64,000 nucleotides of DNA from a virus. Location: positions 1 through 64,000 of the IMG/VR virus record IMGVR_UViG_3300030110_004856, one strand, 5' to 3'. Both the position numbers and the translations under genes were made by a program. Positions 1 through 7,566 of the stretch are shown here, in pieces; positions within the stretch are counted from its first letter, which is position 1; each line of letters begins with the position of its first letter. The notes beneath the pieces were generated by a model. The model did not search any database and was not told the origin of the DNA. It worked only from the letters and a program-made list of their open reading frames with translations.

Positions 1-297
1 AAAGAGATTTCATATACTTTAGAGAGTATTGATGCTTCTTTGCAAAGTATCTCTCAGACTGACAAACAGGAAACCACAGCGTTTGTTAGTAAACGAACTA
101 TCTGCAACAGACTTAATGTCCCTTCAGTGACTCTAGATAAACTCATTCATCAAGGTGTTGCGTCAGGAGGGGACAGTGGATTAGTTGAAGGTATACACTT
201 CTGCAGAACAGACCCAACTGAAAGAAACAGTTCCAAGTTCCTCTATGATTCTCGACGTATCCTGAACTCAGCTTGGAAGAGTTTTAAAAATGTTTGA
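1..297 (+). CDS. Partial small protein, possible DNA-binding (5' end outside window)
   Basis: The frame is open from base 1, so the gene starts upstream of the window; an in-frame TTG at 40 is only a fallback start. The visible 98 residues include a stretch (VSKRTICNRLNVPSVTLDKL) that reads like a helix-turn-helix of the MerR/excisionase kind, comparable in style to the protein at 3913. The stop overlaps the next gene by 8 bases, suggesting translational coupling in a plus-strand operon. A DNA-binding role is inference from this pattern only. Confidence 0.6.
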   Translation, partial: KEISYTLESIDASLQSISQTDKQETTAFVSKRTICNRLNVPSVTLDKLIHQGVASGGDSGLVEGIHFCRTDPTERNSSKFLYDSRRILNSAWKSFKNV

Positions 298-706
298 CGA
301 GAAGAGAGTAAACGATCTACGCAAAATGCTGTTCAGTGGAAACGAATCTGAACGGATGATCTCGGCAGGTGTGCTTAGAACAATCTTTTCTGATATCACA
401 AGACTCTTTTTTGAGAACAAACAAGCGATGGGCTTGGGTCTACTTGTTTTTAATCCTGAAGCACCAGATAAAAGCAAGTACATGACTAAAGCAGATTTAG
501 AAAACGATCTCTCCCTTGCTCAAGAGGACTGTAACGATGTCTTTGCTGACGGATTTCAAAAGATGATTAACGTCATTGAAAAAGAAAAAGACTCTGACTT
601 AGCGATTGTTGCAATGGCTTATGAGGACGGCATAGCAGTCAATCTCATTGATCCAGATCAAATTAACGAGACAATCGATCAACTTAGTAACGGACTTGTT
701 TACTGA
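290..706 (+). CDS. Hypothetical protein, 138 aa
   Basis: Soluble, acidic protein with no motif I recognise. It overlaps the upstream gene by 8 bases and its TGA shares a base with the ATG of the gene at 706, so the three genes look co-translated. The middle (residues 60-110) is predicted helical with many D/E/K residues. Function unknown. Confidence 0.75.
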   Translation: MFDEKRVNDLRKMLFSGNESERMISAGVLRTIFSDITRLFFENKQAMGLGLLVFNPEAPDKSKYMTKADLENDLSLAQEDCNDVFADGFQKMINVIEKEKDSDLAIVAMAYEDGIAVNLIDPDQINETIDQLSNGLVY

Positions 707-987
707 TGACCAGCAGGAAGAGAAACAAACGAGAGGCCAAACCCAAGTTTTCAGTGGGTGATACTGTACAAGAAAACAAACACAACATACTCATAAACAC
801 ACCAGGAGCAAAATTAGCTAAATCTAAGTTTGGTGGTCTACGAGTAGGCGAAGTAAAGAACGTCGTAACTAAAACAAATAAAGGAGGATCAAAGTGCTTC
901 TATTACGATGTCCTCTGGACAAATATGCAAAGCACTCAAATTGTCGCTCAGATGAGGTTGATACCAGTAAATGGTACTTGCCAGTAA
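706..987 (+). CDS. Hypothetical basic protein, 93 aa
   Basis: Lys/Arg-rich N-terminus (TSRKRNKREAKPK) followed by a small beta-rich segment with 'FSVGDTVQEN' and 'GEVKNVV', which resembles an SH3/KOW-like fold used for nucleic-acid or protein contacts. It overlaps the following Dam-like gene by 17 bases. The fold is inferred from pattern; no family is recognised. Confidence 0.7.
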   Translation: MTSRKRNKREAKPKFSVGDTVQENKHNILINTPGAKLAKSKFGGLRVGEVKNVVTKTNKGGSKCFYYDVLWTNMQSTQIVAQMRLIPVNGTCQ

Positions 988-1549
988 GGATTTTGTTTCT
1001 CCCATAGACCTTATCGCTACTACCACGGCGTTCTTTGACGGCCAAATTGATCTAGATCCAGCCTCTAGCGAACACGCCAACAGTGTTGTTCAAGCAAAAA
1101 GATACTTTACGTGGAAAAACAACGGGTTATTACAGGACTGGACCTGTAAAAATTTATATTTATTTCCACCTCGTGATCTACTCCTTAAGAGAGAACAACC
1201 CAAACCTACTGCTTTGTTTACAAAAAACTTGCAATATAAAAAGTCTGCTCAGAGAGTATGGCTAGAGCTGTGTTATCAGAAGTGGCTTAAACAAGAGTTT
1301 CACCAGGCAATTACTCTAATAACATCTACTGAAGTAGCACTACTAGTCACACAAAAAATAGGATTGGACTTTCCTATGTGTATTTTGAAGAGAAAACCTA
1401 AGCTCTTAAATGATGACGAAAACCTTAAGCCATTGAGGTCTACAAAGGTACTTGGCTTTATATTTTATTTCCCTCCTCCAGATAACTTAGAGGAAAGTAT
1501 AGAGAAGTTCAGTACTTTCTATAGTACGTTGGGTCGAGTGTACTGTTGA
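971..1549 (+). CDS. Dam-family (phage N6-adenine methyltransferase) homologue with altered catalytic motif
   Basis: The order of conserved blocks matches the phage Dam family (DNA N-6-adenine-methyltransferase, PF05869 type): 'FVSPIDLI' near the N-terminus, 'IDLDPASSEHAN' (residues about 26-37), 'YFTWKNNGLLQDW', then the catalytic-loop position, then 'RVWLELCYQKW' and 'AITLI' and 'PMCIL' blocks. Active members carry NPPY/NPPF in the loop; here the position reads LFPPRD, so the Asn and aromatic residue are lost. 192 aa is near normal family length. It may be inactive, DNA-binding only, or unusually diverged. It converges with the minus-strand gene at 1509 and overlaps it by 41 bases. Confidence 0.7.
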   Translation: MVLASKDFVSPIDLIATTTAFFDGQIDLDPASSEHANSVVQAKRYFTWKNNGLLQDWTCKNLYLFPPRDLLLKREQPKPTALFTKNLQYKKSAQRVWLELCYQKWLKQEFHQAITLITSTEVALLVTQKIGLDFPMCILKRKPKLLNDDENLKPLRSTKVLGFIFYFPPPDNLEESIEKFSTFYSTLGRVYC

Positions 1550-1769
1550 GAGGATCCTTTGTATCCCAGTTCTCGTCAGGACCAAACTTATCTTTATCAG
1601 CAAAACCTAGCCCACGGGGGTTACCGCTTGGTCGGTCTTCTCTGTTTTTCTTTTCGATGCCAAAAATCTCTCCCGCAAAGCGCATTGACTTAGTTTCTTT
1701 TTCGACGTGATGAGATCGCCGAAAAACTTTACTGTCAGCTCTCCTTTCTACGGAAGTCCGCCTGAGCAT
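1509..1769 (-). CDS. Hypothetical basic protein, 86 aa
   Basis: Charged, probably disordered protein with no recognised motif. Its ATG overlaps the TGA of the gene at 1769-2449 (TGATG), which supports this start and coupling to the upstream virion-type gene. It is the last gene of the minus-strand late cluster at this end. Confidence 0.65.
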   Translation of the reverse strand: MLRRTSVERRADSKVFRRSHHVEKETKSMRFAGEIFGIEKKNREDRPSGNPRGLGFADKDKFGPDENWDTKDPLNSTLDPTYYRKY

Positions 1770-2449
1770 CAGACTCCGTAATTCATGAGTGATTGACCAG
1801 GGCCAGCACCGTCAGTCATTGCACGAGTGTAGTCATTGACTTGTGATCTGCCGAAATTCATCATTGCCACAGCGTCTGGATCATCCATGTAGGTGATCAA
1901 AGGATTGGCTTGGTTGTAGCCAACCTCTGCGCTGAAATCGAGAGCGTTAGGGAAGATCTTACGAGGATCAGTGCTGATAACGTCCTCATACGTTGTGAAA
2001 GCATCTGATTCACCTAACCTGTAGCGATCACGTGCAGTAGCAATGGTGTCTGCCACCCCGCTTGTGGAGTCACTCAAATCAGGCCGGAAGTTACGCAGCA
2101 TGTCTGAGTATTGCGATGTCAGTCCAGTGGCAACATCCTCGAAGTACTTCTTGTAATCAGCAACAGCGTCCGAAGTTGTTTTGCCTGTAAACCTATCGTT
2201 TAGTTCTTGCAGACCAAGAATCTTGTTCTCGTACTCTGTCGCTCTGCGGTCTAGCTCATCCGTAGATCTTCGGATGCGCTCCTCAAGTTCTTCTAGTTGG
2301 TCTCGGTAACTAGAGGCGCCACTGCCCTTATTGAAAGCTCCGATAACGCTACCGATACCACCAAGGGCACCACCAATATCGCTATACACAGAGGAAGAAC
2401 TGGAGCCACCACCAGAACCGCTTCCACTAGCAGGCTTGTCGACAGGCAT
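1769..2449 (-). CDS. Putative internal virion protein, 226 aa
   Basis: Gly/Ser-rich N-terminus, then a hydrophobic Gly-rich stretch (residues about 25-42) and a coiled-coil-like segment (about 48-85, repeated LEE/DELDRR pattern). The same architecture, a small hydrophobic N-terminal segment followed by helices, appears in the protein at 25074 and in internal core proteins of short-tailed phages. It lies beside the lysozyme gene, in keeping with an ejected or internal protein. Family not recognised. Confidence 0.7.
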   Translation of the reverse strand: MPVDKPASGSGSGGGSSSSSVYSDIGGALGGIGSVIGAFNKGSGASSYRDQLEELEERIRRSTDELDRRATEYENKILGLQELNDRFTGKTTSDAVADYKKYFEDVATGLTSQYSDMLRNFRPDLSDSTSGVADTIATARDRYRLGESDAFTTYEDVISTDPRKIFPNALDFSAEVGYNQANPLITYMDDPDAVAMMNFGRSQVNDYTRAMTDGAGPGQSLMNYGV

Positions 2450-2470
2450 GGATAACAGCTAAATCTATAT

Positions 2471-3250
2471 CTAGATTACACTCTTTCCGGCTGTGAATGC
2501 ATCGTAAGCATCGCTAATACTTTGTTGAAGCGCATTTCTAGTAGCTACTTCTTCAGAGTAACCTTTTTTCTGTTTTAACAGCTTTAAGATTGCCTCTTGA
2601 GTTCGTTGTAGTTCTTTTATCTTTGTGTCGTTATTTGGAGCTTGTGTAGTTAGCTCTGGATCAGGTGCCAAGGCAGCTGATATTAATTCAGGGTCAGCGT
2701 CGATGTTTGATGACGATTGATCGGAAGCAGGGGTAGGGGTGCGGTAAGGACTCAGAATCCCCTCCATCACCTTAATTAATGTAGGCACTTGTTCTTGAGT
2801 AACCTGCTGTGTTTTTTCCTGTACTCGACCAGTGTTTGCAAACTGACTAAGTTCTTCCAGACTTTTGACAGGCTGACCGTAGTAGCTCTTTCCTTCAAGG
2901 GTTGGGAGAGAAGCCCACTCGGGAGCTAGGAGAGCCACGTTTTCAGCAGTAATCGGGGCGGTATCAAAATCCACACCGCGACCTAGACCCAGCTGGTATG
3001 CATACTGATCTTGACGTTGTGGTGTCATCGCACCACCACCTAGACCCTTCCAGGTGTCAGGCATGAATTGATACGCACCTGCAGCAGAACTAGGGATTGA
3101 ATTCTGCGTAGGCTGCAGTACTCTGCCTGGATGACCTTGCGTGTTGTCGAAAGTGCCTCCGCCGTAGTAGACGTTGTAACCCCTACCTCCATCTCGACGA
3201 GTGCCCTCAGCGTAAGAAATGAGGTCTAACCAGGCGTTTCTGTTGCTCAT
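2471..3250 (-). CDS. Lambda R-like (GH104) lysozyme/lytic transglycosylase with C-terminal tail
   Basis: Residues 5-150 follow the lambda R fold: 'AWLDLISYAEGT' with the predicted catalytic Glu15, 'YNVYYGGGTFDN', 'GHPGR', 'AAGAYQFMPDTW' and 'WASLP'. This should cleave peptidoglycan glycan strands. After about residue 155 comes a low-complexity linker and a helical C-terminus ending in GKSVI, which is shared with the M23-like protein at 34154. Lambda R itself is 158 aa, so the extra 100 residues are an added module, probably for virion attachment (inference). The start codon overlaps the stop of the NblA-like gene (ATGA). Confidence 0.85.
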   Translation of the reverse strand: MSNRNAWLDLISYAEGTRRDGGRGYNVYYGGGTFDNTQGHPGRVLQPTQNSIPSSAAGAYQFMPDTWKGLGGGAMTPQRQDQYAYQLGLGRGVDFDTAPITAENVALLAPEWASLPTLEGKSYYGQPVKSLEELSQFANTGRVQEKTQQVTQEQVPTLIKVMEGILSPYRTPTPASDQSSSNIDADPELISAALAPDPELTTQAPNNDTKIKELQRTQEAILKLLKQKKGYSEEVATRNALQQSISDAYDAFTAGKSVI

Positions 3251-3486
3251 TTGACGTGGTTCTCTTCGTTGTTGTCGTCGAAAACATCGACTGAGGGATC
3301 GACCATGATGCCTAGCTCTTCGATCACTGCTTTATAAGCTCGCTCTCTACAGACCATTCGGAAGATGCGTTGCCAGAGATACTTATCTCTGTCGCGACCT
3401 TTCAGTTGCTTAGCACCGTTTCGAATTCGAGTAAGAGTGAACTCGTCTTCAAGCGTGAGACCTACAGAGATTTGCTCATGTTCCAC
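3247..3486 (-). CDS. nblA: NblA-like phycobilisome degradation protein, 79 aa
   Basis: The central 50 residues align without gaps to the cyanobacterial NblA family: LTLEDEF at residues 10-16 (NblA typically L[ST]LEQEF), then a helix break near 'QLKG', then 'MVCRERAY' at 44-51 (NblA M-[IV]-x-RE-x-x-Y). NblA is a small helical adaptor that links phycobilisomes to the ClpC protease; phage copies are known, for example in Microcystis phage Ma-LMM01. An acidic Asp-rich tail follows. It sits directly upstream of the lysozyme gene with an ATGA overlap. Activity is inferred from sequence only. Confidence 0.75.
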   Translation of the reverse strand: MEHEQISVGLTLEDEFTLTRIRNGAKQLKGRDRDKYLWQRIFRMVCRERAYKAVIEELGIMVDPSVDVFDDNNEENHVK

Positions 3487-3526
3487 GGGATTGCTCCGCT
3501 GTTTCTAACTTTAGCTGAGTTCTAGC

Positions 3527-3787
3527 TCACCAAGCTTTGCAGCTCCAGTAACCCGCAGTGAGCTTAGATTTGGGCTCATCGCATTTATGACGTGCTCTGA
3601 AGCTCTTCCTTCGTTCTGGATTGTCTTTTTTGATACTCATATTCGGGTCTCCAAACCGCACTAACCGCACGGTGTCTCCTTCTTTAGCAGCTACAGCATG
3701 TGACTTACCCCCTTGCACATCCTTCTTTGGTTTGTTATAGCCTTTAAACACTTCTCCAGCGAGTCTTATTTGTGCCACGGTGAACAT
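3527..3787 (-). CDS. Conserved marine-phage protein (C-terminal RRKSFRARH...YWSCKAW signature)
   Basis: The C-terminal half carries a signature I recognise from many marine cyanophages and other marine phages: 'RFGDPNMSIKKDNPERR' followed by 'KSFRARHKC' and ending 'YWSCKAW'. Function is unknown. I choose ATG at 3787 (MFTVAQ...) over an in-frame ATG at 3856 because the extra residues are hydrophobic, unlike the family, and run into the upstream promoter area. The Cys/His content at the end could bind metal. Confidence 0.75.
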   Translation of the reverse strand: MFTVAQIRLAGEVFKGYNKPKKDVQGGKSHAVAAKEGDTVRLVRFGDPNMSIKKDNPERRKSFRARHKCDEPKSKLTAGYWSCKAW

Positions 3788-3866
3788 CACTACTGAAATA
3801 ATTCTACCCAATCGAATACGAAAGAAAATATGAATTCCAGACTTTATGGTTAACAACCCAATGGTT

Positions 3867-3896
3867 TTGACCTATTCTCGTGCTGTTGAGAATACT
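3867..3896 (+). promoter_or_regulatory. Candidate sigma70-type promoter for the HTH-Dps island
   Basis: TTGACC at 3867-3872, 18 bases, AATACT at 3891-3896. It sits 16 bases before the ATG at 3913, so the leader would be very short. Pattern-based only. Confidence 0.35.
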
Positions 3897-3912
3897 GAGC
3901 TTTCAGTTTTAA

Positions 3913-4182
3913 ATGGACTCTGCGAAACTCCTGACTATTGCCCAGACTGCTGAGCTACTCAATTGCTCACAGGGTTTTGTTCGTAAGCGTATTGCACTTA
4001 CTGAAGCCAACCAAGATGGTGGTTGGCCCAAGAGCATCTTCGTTAACCTTCAGCCCAACGGTATCAAGTCTCTTTACCGCATCAAACAAGAAGCCTTGGT
4101 TGATTACCTGACTGAGCAGAGTGAGGCTAAACTGGACGAAACTCCTGAGGCAGCGCTTGCTGCACCTGAGTGCACAATCTGA
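3913..4182 (+). CDS. Helix-turn-helix DNA-binding protein, 89 aa
   Basis: The N-terminal half (LLTIAQTAELLNCSQGFVRK, residues 6-25) reads as an excisionase/MerR-type helix-turn-helix. A Gln/Glu-rich helix follows, with an Ala/Pro tail. It is the first gene of a two-gene plus-strand island inside the minus-strand late region, 12 bases before the Dps-like gene, so it could regulate that gene (inference). Confidence 0.7.
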   Translation: MDSAKLLTIAQTAELLNCSQGFVRKRIALTEANQDGGWPKSIFVNLQPNGIKSLYRIKQEALVDYLTEQSEAKLDETPEAALAAPECTI

Positions 4183-4194
4183 GTCTGGTTTTAG

Positions 4195-4731
4195 ATGACT
4201 ACTTCAAACCTTGAGGAAATTCTTCAGGCTGTAGCGGCTCCCACGGAGGAGGTTGTCACTGAAGAAGTTGTCATCGTAAAGGAAGCAAGCATCGACAACT
4301 TTATTTTTAAGCTTGTCGAGTTTGCTTCCTACAACTACCAGCTCAATATTCAAGCGCACATGCTGCACTTGAATCTGGAATCACCAAACTTTTTGGCACT
4401 GCATAGGTTTCTGAGGAAACAGTACCATCAGCACCTTGAAGATTTTGACACCATCGCTGAGCTTGTGCGCTCCATGGACTACCTCATGCCTATGTGTGGC
4501 AAAGGTCTCCTAGGTGCATGCAAAGATTTCAAACATGTAAAGAGCTATGACGCCACGGAGAGTTTGGTTCGATATACCAAAAATCTAGAGAACGGTGGCT
4601 ACATGGCTAAAGACTTGTACGTCATGGCCAGAGAATGTGAGTGCCCTGATGGAGAAAACGAAATCTCTCAGATCGTCAATCACATGTTCAAGTCCGCGTG
4701 GAAGATGAAATCGACTCTAAGAACCAATTAG
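4195..4731 (+). CDS. Dps/ferritin-like protein, 178 aa
   Basis: Residues 50-95 match the Dps ferroxidase region. His58, His70, Asp85 and Glu89 have the exact spacing of E. coli Dps His51, His63, Asp78 and Glu82 (12, 15 and 19 residues), within 'HLNLESPNFLALHRFL' and 'DFDTIAEL'. Dps proteins form 12-mers that oxidise and store iron and often bind DNA. Length (178) fits the family. The N-terminal extension is acidic rather than the Lys-rich DNA-binding tail, so iron or peroxide handling is more likely than DNA compaction. A virion role cannot be excluded. The 3' end overlaps the convergent fibre-like gene by 4 bases. Confidence 0.75.
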   Translation: MTTSNLEEILQAVAAPTEEVVTEEVVIVKEASIDNFIFKLVEFASYNYQLNIQAHMLHLNLESPNFLALHRFLRKQYHQHLEDFDTIAELVRSMDYLMPMCGKGLLGACKDFKHVKSYDATESLVRYTKNLENGGYMAKDLYVMARECECPDGENEISQIVNHMFKSAWKMKSTLRTN

Positions 4732-5360
4732 ACCAGTACTTTGTTCCAGGCCGTTCCGTCTGAAACGTAAAGGAATTGGGTCACAGTCTCGAAGGCTAGT
4801 GATCCAGAGTCGCCCACTGCAGGTAGTGAGCCACTAACTACCGTACTGACTTGTCCTGTACAGCTACCCGCTGTGGTCGCAAAGTTGGCTGTTGTAGCAG
4901 TAGTCGCATTAGTGGCATTAACCGCATTAGTGGCATTAGTAGCTGTACCAGCAGTTGTTGCAAAGTTTGCGGTTGTAGCAGTAGTAGCTGTGCCAGCCGT
5001 TGTTGCAAAGTTTGCGGTTGTAGCAGTAGTAGCGGTAGTAGCCAGAGTGGCAAAACCAGCTCCAATTTCTACCCACGCGGAGCCGTTCCACACCCGCATG
5101 TTGTAGGTAGCTGTGTCATCAACCCACAGTTCTCCTACAGAGTTTCCGGGTTGTCCGTTTGGTGTTGAGTTAGGAGCATTTGTTCCGTATTGTGCGCCTC
5201 CAATTTTTCGAATATCACTAGCGGAATCCAAGAAGTAAAGCCCTGGATCTGTGGCACCAAAGGACAGGGCTAACTGACCAGTAGTAAGGGACGCAGGAAA
5301 AGGTCTATCCGCAGATTGACCAGTTCGGAACGAAAGAATTGTTACGGGGGTAGAAGTCAT
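4728..5360 (-). CDS. Tail fibre-like protein with Thr/Ala repeats, 210 aa
   Basis: The N-terminal 100 residues include 'GQLALSFG', 'GLYFLDSASDIRKIG' and 'GELWVDD...NMRVWNGSAWVEIG', typical of cyanophage fibre or appendage proteins. Residues about 103-165 are a low-complexity array of TTATTANFATTAGTA-type repeats, as in phage fibre shafts. The C-terminus repeats the theme ('FLYVSDGTAWNKVLV'). Role in adsorption is inferred. Confidence 0.75.
   Translation of the reverse strand: MTSTPVTILSFRTGQSADRPFPASLTTGQLALSFGATDPGLYFLDSASDIRKIGGAQYGTNAPNSTPNGQPGNSVGELWVDDTATYNMRVWNGSAWVEIGAGFATLATTATTATTANFATTAGTATTATTANFATTAGTATNATNAVNATNATTATTANFATTAGSCTGQVSTVVSGSLPAVGDSGSLAFETVTQFLYVSDGTAWNKVLV
4954..5043. 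repeat. Two tandem 45-bp repeats in the fibre-like gene
   Basis: 4954-4998 and 4999-5043 are nearly identical 45-bp units starting GTTGTTGCAAAGTTTGCGG (15 codons each, read on the minus strand). A degenerate copy lies at about 4871-4915. Unit length keeps frame, so copy number could change without frameshift. Confidence 0.85.
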
Positions 5361-6929
5361 TTAGTAAGTACCACCGTTGATAAGAGAACGATAAATCGGA
5401 GGACCCACAATGGCACCATTGAGATACTCGCCACAATCGTAGATTAGGAGGGCTCCGCTTCCCACAGGGATACCGTTTTCGTATTGACCTCCGTCAACAA
5501 TAGGGATGTTCTCAGGAGGGACCGGGATTAGTGGGTTGAAATCATCCAGAAAGAACATTGTGAACCCACTGGCTTGGATAGCAGGTACATTTCCTGATGC
5601 CAGCGTGTCAAAGTTTAAAACTTTTGAAGTCGTGGGAAATCCATCCGAATACAGCATGTGTGTCGGAGTGTCGTCTTTTGAAGGAGAAAATCTTTCCCAG
5701 TACTCCAAGTTTCTGGATCGAGTTTTGAAATCAGTTGCTTTTGCAAGGTTTTTATAAAAATACTCTCGGTAAGCCGGGTCCATTGGTTCGTCGTTGGGTT
5801 CAGCCAAGTAAGGAGCCACAAAAGCCTGTGTTTGAAAGCGGTTCTGCATGTCCCACCACGAGGCGTACAAGTGCTTACAAAACCTCGGTTGAAAAAAGAA
5901 CATATTGGGATCTGAGTAAGACGATCCTGCATTGTCCTGATATTCCGGAGGATCGAGCAGCTTGTTGGTGTAGATAAAGCCAAAATCTCTTGTAAATCCT
6001 GGTAAATCACGTGTGGCAGCAGGTCTGTCACCCGTATATGTTTCTGTACCAGCGTCGTAAAAACCCGGTTTTAAGTCTTGAGGTTTGGTGTAGGGGTAAC
6101 TCCTCATAGAAGAGTATTTGTAGAGATTAAAGTCATCTCTGCCCAGGTAGTCAGGACAGTTACACCCAAACCTCATTGCTGTTGTAAAAAAATCTCCAGG
6201 AACGGGGTCGAGTGCAGCAGGACTCGCAAGCACATCGTTACCAAAGACTGTCCAACTAGTGTCTGCAGTTACCGATAGAAAAAGAGAATCAAAAACTGGA
6301 AGAGGTGTGGGTTCTTGTGGACCTCCAGCTAAGGTGCCGACACCAACCACGGTGTAGTTGTTGTATATGCTTTTTTCGTTGCCGTTTGAATCAAACCGAT
6401 CTGATACCACCTCACCGGTCATAAAAGATATCGGAGCACCAAAATTAGATGACAGCTCTACAGCCAATATGTTGTTTTCTGCGTCGTAAGTAGTGACACT
6501 CTTAATTGAAATACCGTAGTCAAGAAGATTAATGGTGTCTCTAGGTCGGATGAGAGTCATCCTCATTGCCATATCCTGCGTTGTTGCGGGATACATGTAA
6601 CAGATACCAGGGATTTCGAGACTTCCTGAACCTGCCTGTCCGTTTACGGCATAGCGAAAGCTGTAGTTAAGACCAACGAACCGCTGGTTCGCGTACATGA
6701 AAAGTTCATATCCACGTCTCCATCGGGTCCACAGAGAAGCGTAGTTATAGTTGTCTAAAACGCTTAAGTCTTTGAGGTTAAACTCAGGTCTAAATTTTTC
6801 TTTAAAAGGAAGAGGTCGGTTTAGTTGACTTGTTGAACTAGCACCTTTAACCCCTCCAAAATCAAAAGACTCTTTAGGGGGTTTAAAGTCCTTAAACGAA
6901 AAACCGTCAGAACCTTTTCTTCGTGCCAT
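5361..6929 (-). CDS. Virion structural protein with SWIM-like Cys/His pattern, 522 aa
   Basis: Large protein in the structural cluster, ending next to the fibre-like gene start. The basic N-terminus (ARRKGSDGFSFKDFKPPKES) is followed by Trp/Tyr-rich beta-type sequence. A CNC motif near residue 252 ('RFGCNCPDYLG') and 'CKHLYASWW' near residue 350 give CxC...CxH, the ligand pattern of SWIM zinc fingers but with a much longer spacer (about 95 residues). I recognise this type from marine phage structural proteins but cannot name a family. Confidence 0.75.
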   Translation of the reverse strand: MARRKGSDGFSFKDFKPPKESFDFGGVKGASSTSQLNRPLPFKEKFRPEFNLKDLSVLDNYNYASLWTRWRRGYELFMYANQRFVGLNYSFRYAVNGQAGSGSLEIPGICYMYPATTQDMAMRMTLIRPRDTINLLDYGISIKSVTTYDAENNILAVELSSNFGAPISFMTGEVVSDRFDSNGNEKSIYNNYTVVGVGTLAGGPQEPTPLPVFDSLFLSVTADTSWTVFGNDVLASPAALDPVPGDFFTTAMRFGCNCPDYLGRDDFNLYKYSSMRSYPYTKPQDLKPGFYDAGTETYTGDRPAATRDLPGFTRDFGFIYTNKLLDPPEYQDNAGSSYSDPNMFFFQPRFCKHLYASWWDMQNRFQTQAFVAPYLAEPNDEPMDPAYREYFYKNLAKATDFKTRSRNLEYWERFSPSKDDTPTHMLYSDGFPTTSKVLNFDTLASGNVPAIQASGFTMFFLDDFNPLIPVPPENIPIVDGGQYENGIPVGSGALLIYDCGEYLNGAIVGPPIYRSLINGGTY

Positions 6930-6932
6930 GTA

Positions 6933-7499
6933 TCAATAGAACCCACCTTGTGCAAACCAAGTTACACCAGAAGCACTCAAAGAACCTGAAGGAGTAAACG
7001 TTGTAGGACTACCTCCAGCTCCTAAATAACCCACGCAAAGAATGTACCCCTTCTCCAGATACAGACCTTCCATTTTGCCAATCATGATTGGCCTCAGGAG
7101 GTTAGTGTTGCCTGTTTGAGGAGTAGGAGCATTAGTCGAGGGAAGAATAACAGGCTGCGGTAATCCATCCTTACCACCAGACAAACCAATTTCATACTTA
7201 CCAATCATCATGGGAAATGATGTGGCAGGAGCAGACTGGTTGGGAGCGTAGACGTATAGACCAAACTCAGCCGTATACATACCCGCATTATCAGGGTACG
7301 CTTCATTACTGACACACCAGATATCTTCAACTAGTGCTGCGTCCTCAGAAGGAATGTCGCCCACACGGACTAGTTGAGTCAGCGTGGAAAAATCAGGCGT
7401 AGCAGGGTTGATTACAGCAGAACCCTCAGTAAACCTCGCACCCCTCAAAAAAGGGCGATCTACCATAAGCGGCTGTTTATTGGTGGAGGTACTTGCCAC
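6933..7499 (-). CDS. Putative virion structural protein, 188 aa
   Basis: Beta-rich composition with many Gly, Pro and Thr, no signal peptide, and repeated short phrases 'MMIGKYEIGL' and 'IMIGKMEGLYL'. Located between the 522-aa structural protein and other virion-type genes in the same strand and spacing. No family recognised. Confidence 0.7.
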   Translation of the reverse strand: MASTSTNKQPLMVDRPFLRGARFTEGSAVINPATPDFSTLTQLVRVGDIPSEDAALVEDIWCVSNEAYPDNAGMYTAEFGLYVYAPNQSAPATSFPMMIGKYEIGLSGGKDGLPQPVILPSTNAPTPQTGNTNLLRPIMIGKMEGLYLEKGYILCVGYLGAGGSPTTFTPSGSLSASGVTWFAQGGFY

Positions 7500-7566
7500 T
7501 GCCTACTACGTCTGAGAGTAATCTAATGTTAACACCGGAGAATTAGAGATTACATACCTGAATTAC

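Noticed and set aside
4838-5168. Several 75-105 codon frames antisense or out of frame to the fibre-like gene
   Set aside because: They are shadows of the Thr/Ala repeat DNA, giving Leu/Gln, Cys/Ser or Val/Ala runs.
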